Assembly: GCF_013166575.1 (NCBI RefSeq) | Contig: NZ_JABKKE010000011.1 | Location: forward strand, 1-64,000 | Direction: 5' to 3' | From: Xylanibacter rodentium | Lineage (GTDB): Bacteria; Bacteroidota; Bacteroidia; Bacteroidales; Bacteroidaceae | Length of the DNA: 64,000 bases | In this document: piece after piece, positions 63,999 to 64,000 of the stretch | Layout: the number at the start of each line of letters is the position of its first letter | Numbering within the stretch: the first letter of the stretch is position 1 | Program-made: the position numbers and the translations under genes | The notes under the pieces: generated by a model | Told to the model about the DNA's origin: nothing | The model's database searches: none | What the model saw: only the letters and a program-made list of their open reading frames with translations

Positions 63999-64000
63999 GT

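Overview
The window looks like chromosomal DNA of a Bacteroidales bacterium, most likely in or near Prevotellaceae. The evidence is direct: many start regions carry the Bacteroidota promoter pattern TTTG-N19-21-TAnnTTTG, and the gene content (BamA/Skp/UppS/MurI cluster, DUF4294, DUF6242, DUF6089, secreted proteins with short 'YxLxGxxV...LPxGIYIxxGKK' tails, BlaI/M56-TonB pair, ATP-type PEP carboxykinase) is typical of that order. No rRNA, CRISPR array, prophage or intact insertion sequence was seen. One tRNA (Glu, TTC) is present. About 56 protein genes are supported.

Layout. 0.5-6.1 kb: an Lrp-type regulator, a fused C26 amidotransferase/M19 dipeptidase, a glutaminyl cyclase-like lipoprotein and priA, all on +. 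6.3-11.1 kb: a FadL-type outer-membrane protein, DUF4294 with an aldo/keto reductase, and lrgAB, all on -. 11.4-14.6 kb: a MATE exporter, a HAD phosphatase and a BASS-type transporter. 14.8-16.7 kb: an isolated DUF4143 ATPase and repeat debris. 16.7-18.8 kb: lgt and ychF. 19.4-22.2 kb: a secreted pectate lyase unit. 22.4-27.7 kb: xerD facing aroQ/methyltransferase/rbfA/lolE-like, then DUF1846. 27.8-36.0 kb: the envelope-biogenesis cluster DUF6242-DUF6089-uppS-bamA-three Skp-like genes-murI. 36.3-39.2 kb: M56/BlaI pair and an exported decarboxylase-cupin fusion. 40.5-45.2 kb: pckA and an M16 peptidase. 45.5-50.4 kb: HTH/DUF2975 pair, recO, tRNA-Glu, rpsT, gyrB. 50.5-57 kb: an outer-membrane protein with a metallophosphoesterase, an AraC regulator, a Na/Pi cotransporter and a nucleoside kinase. 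57-64 kb: a PKD-domain secreted protein broken by a stop codon, murF, a thioredoxin-TonB fusion, a MaoC hydratase and folP.

The most unusual material is between genes. Three families of dispersed palindromic elements are visible, and most convergent gene pairs are separated by a long inverted repeat. Two distant promoters (lrgA and the PKD protein) share a roughly 70-bp conserved module consisting of a TTTCCT-N4-AGGAAA palindrome, a CTGCCGGTG box and an AATCTC box at nearly fixed distance from the -7 element, which suggests an undescribed small regulon. Other regulatory sites seen are two identical BlaI-type palindromes over the blaI promoter, LacI-like palindromes before the pectate lyase unit and ychF, and TATCG repeats around the DUF2975/HTH promoter.

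All calls come from reading the sequence; no database search was possible, and family names rest on recognised motifs.
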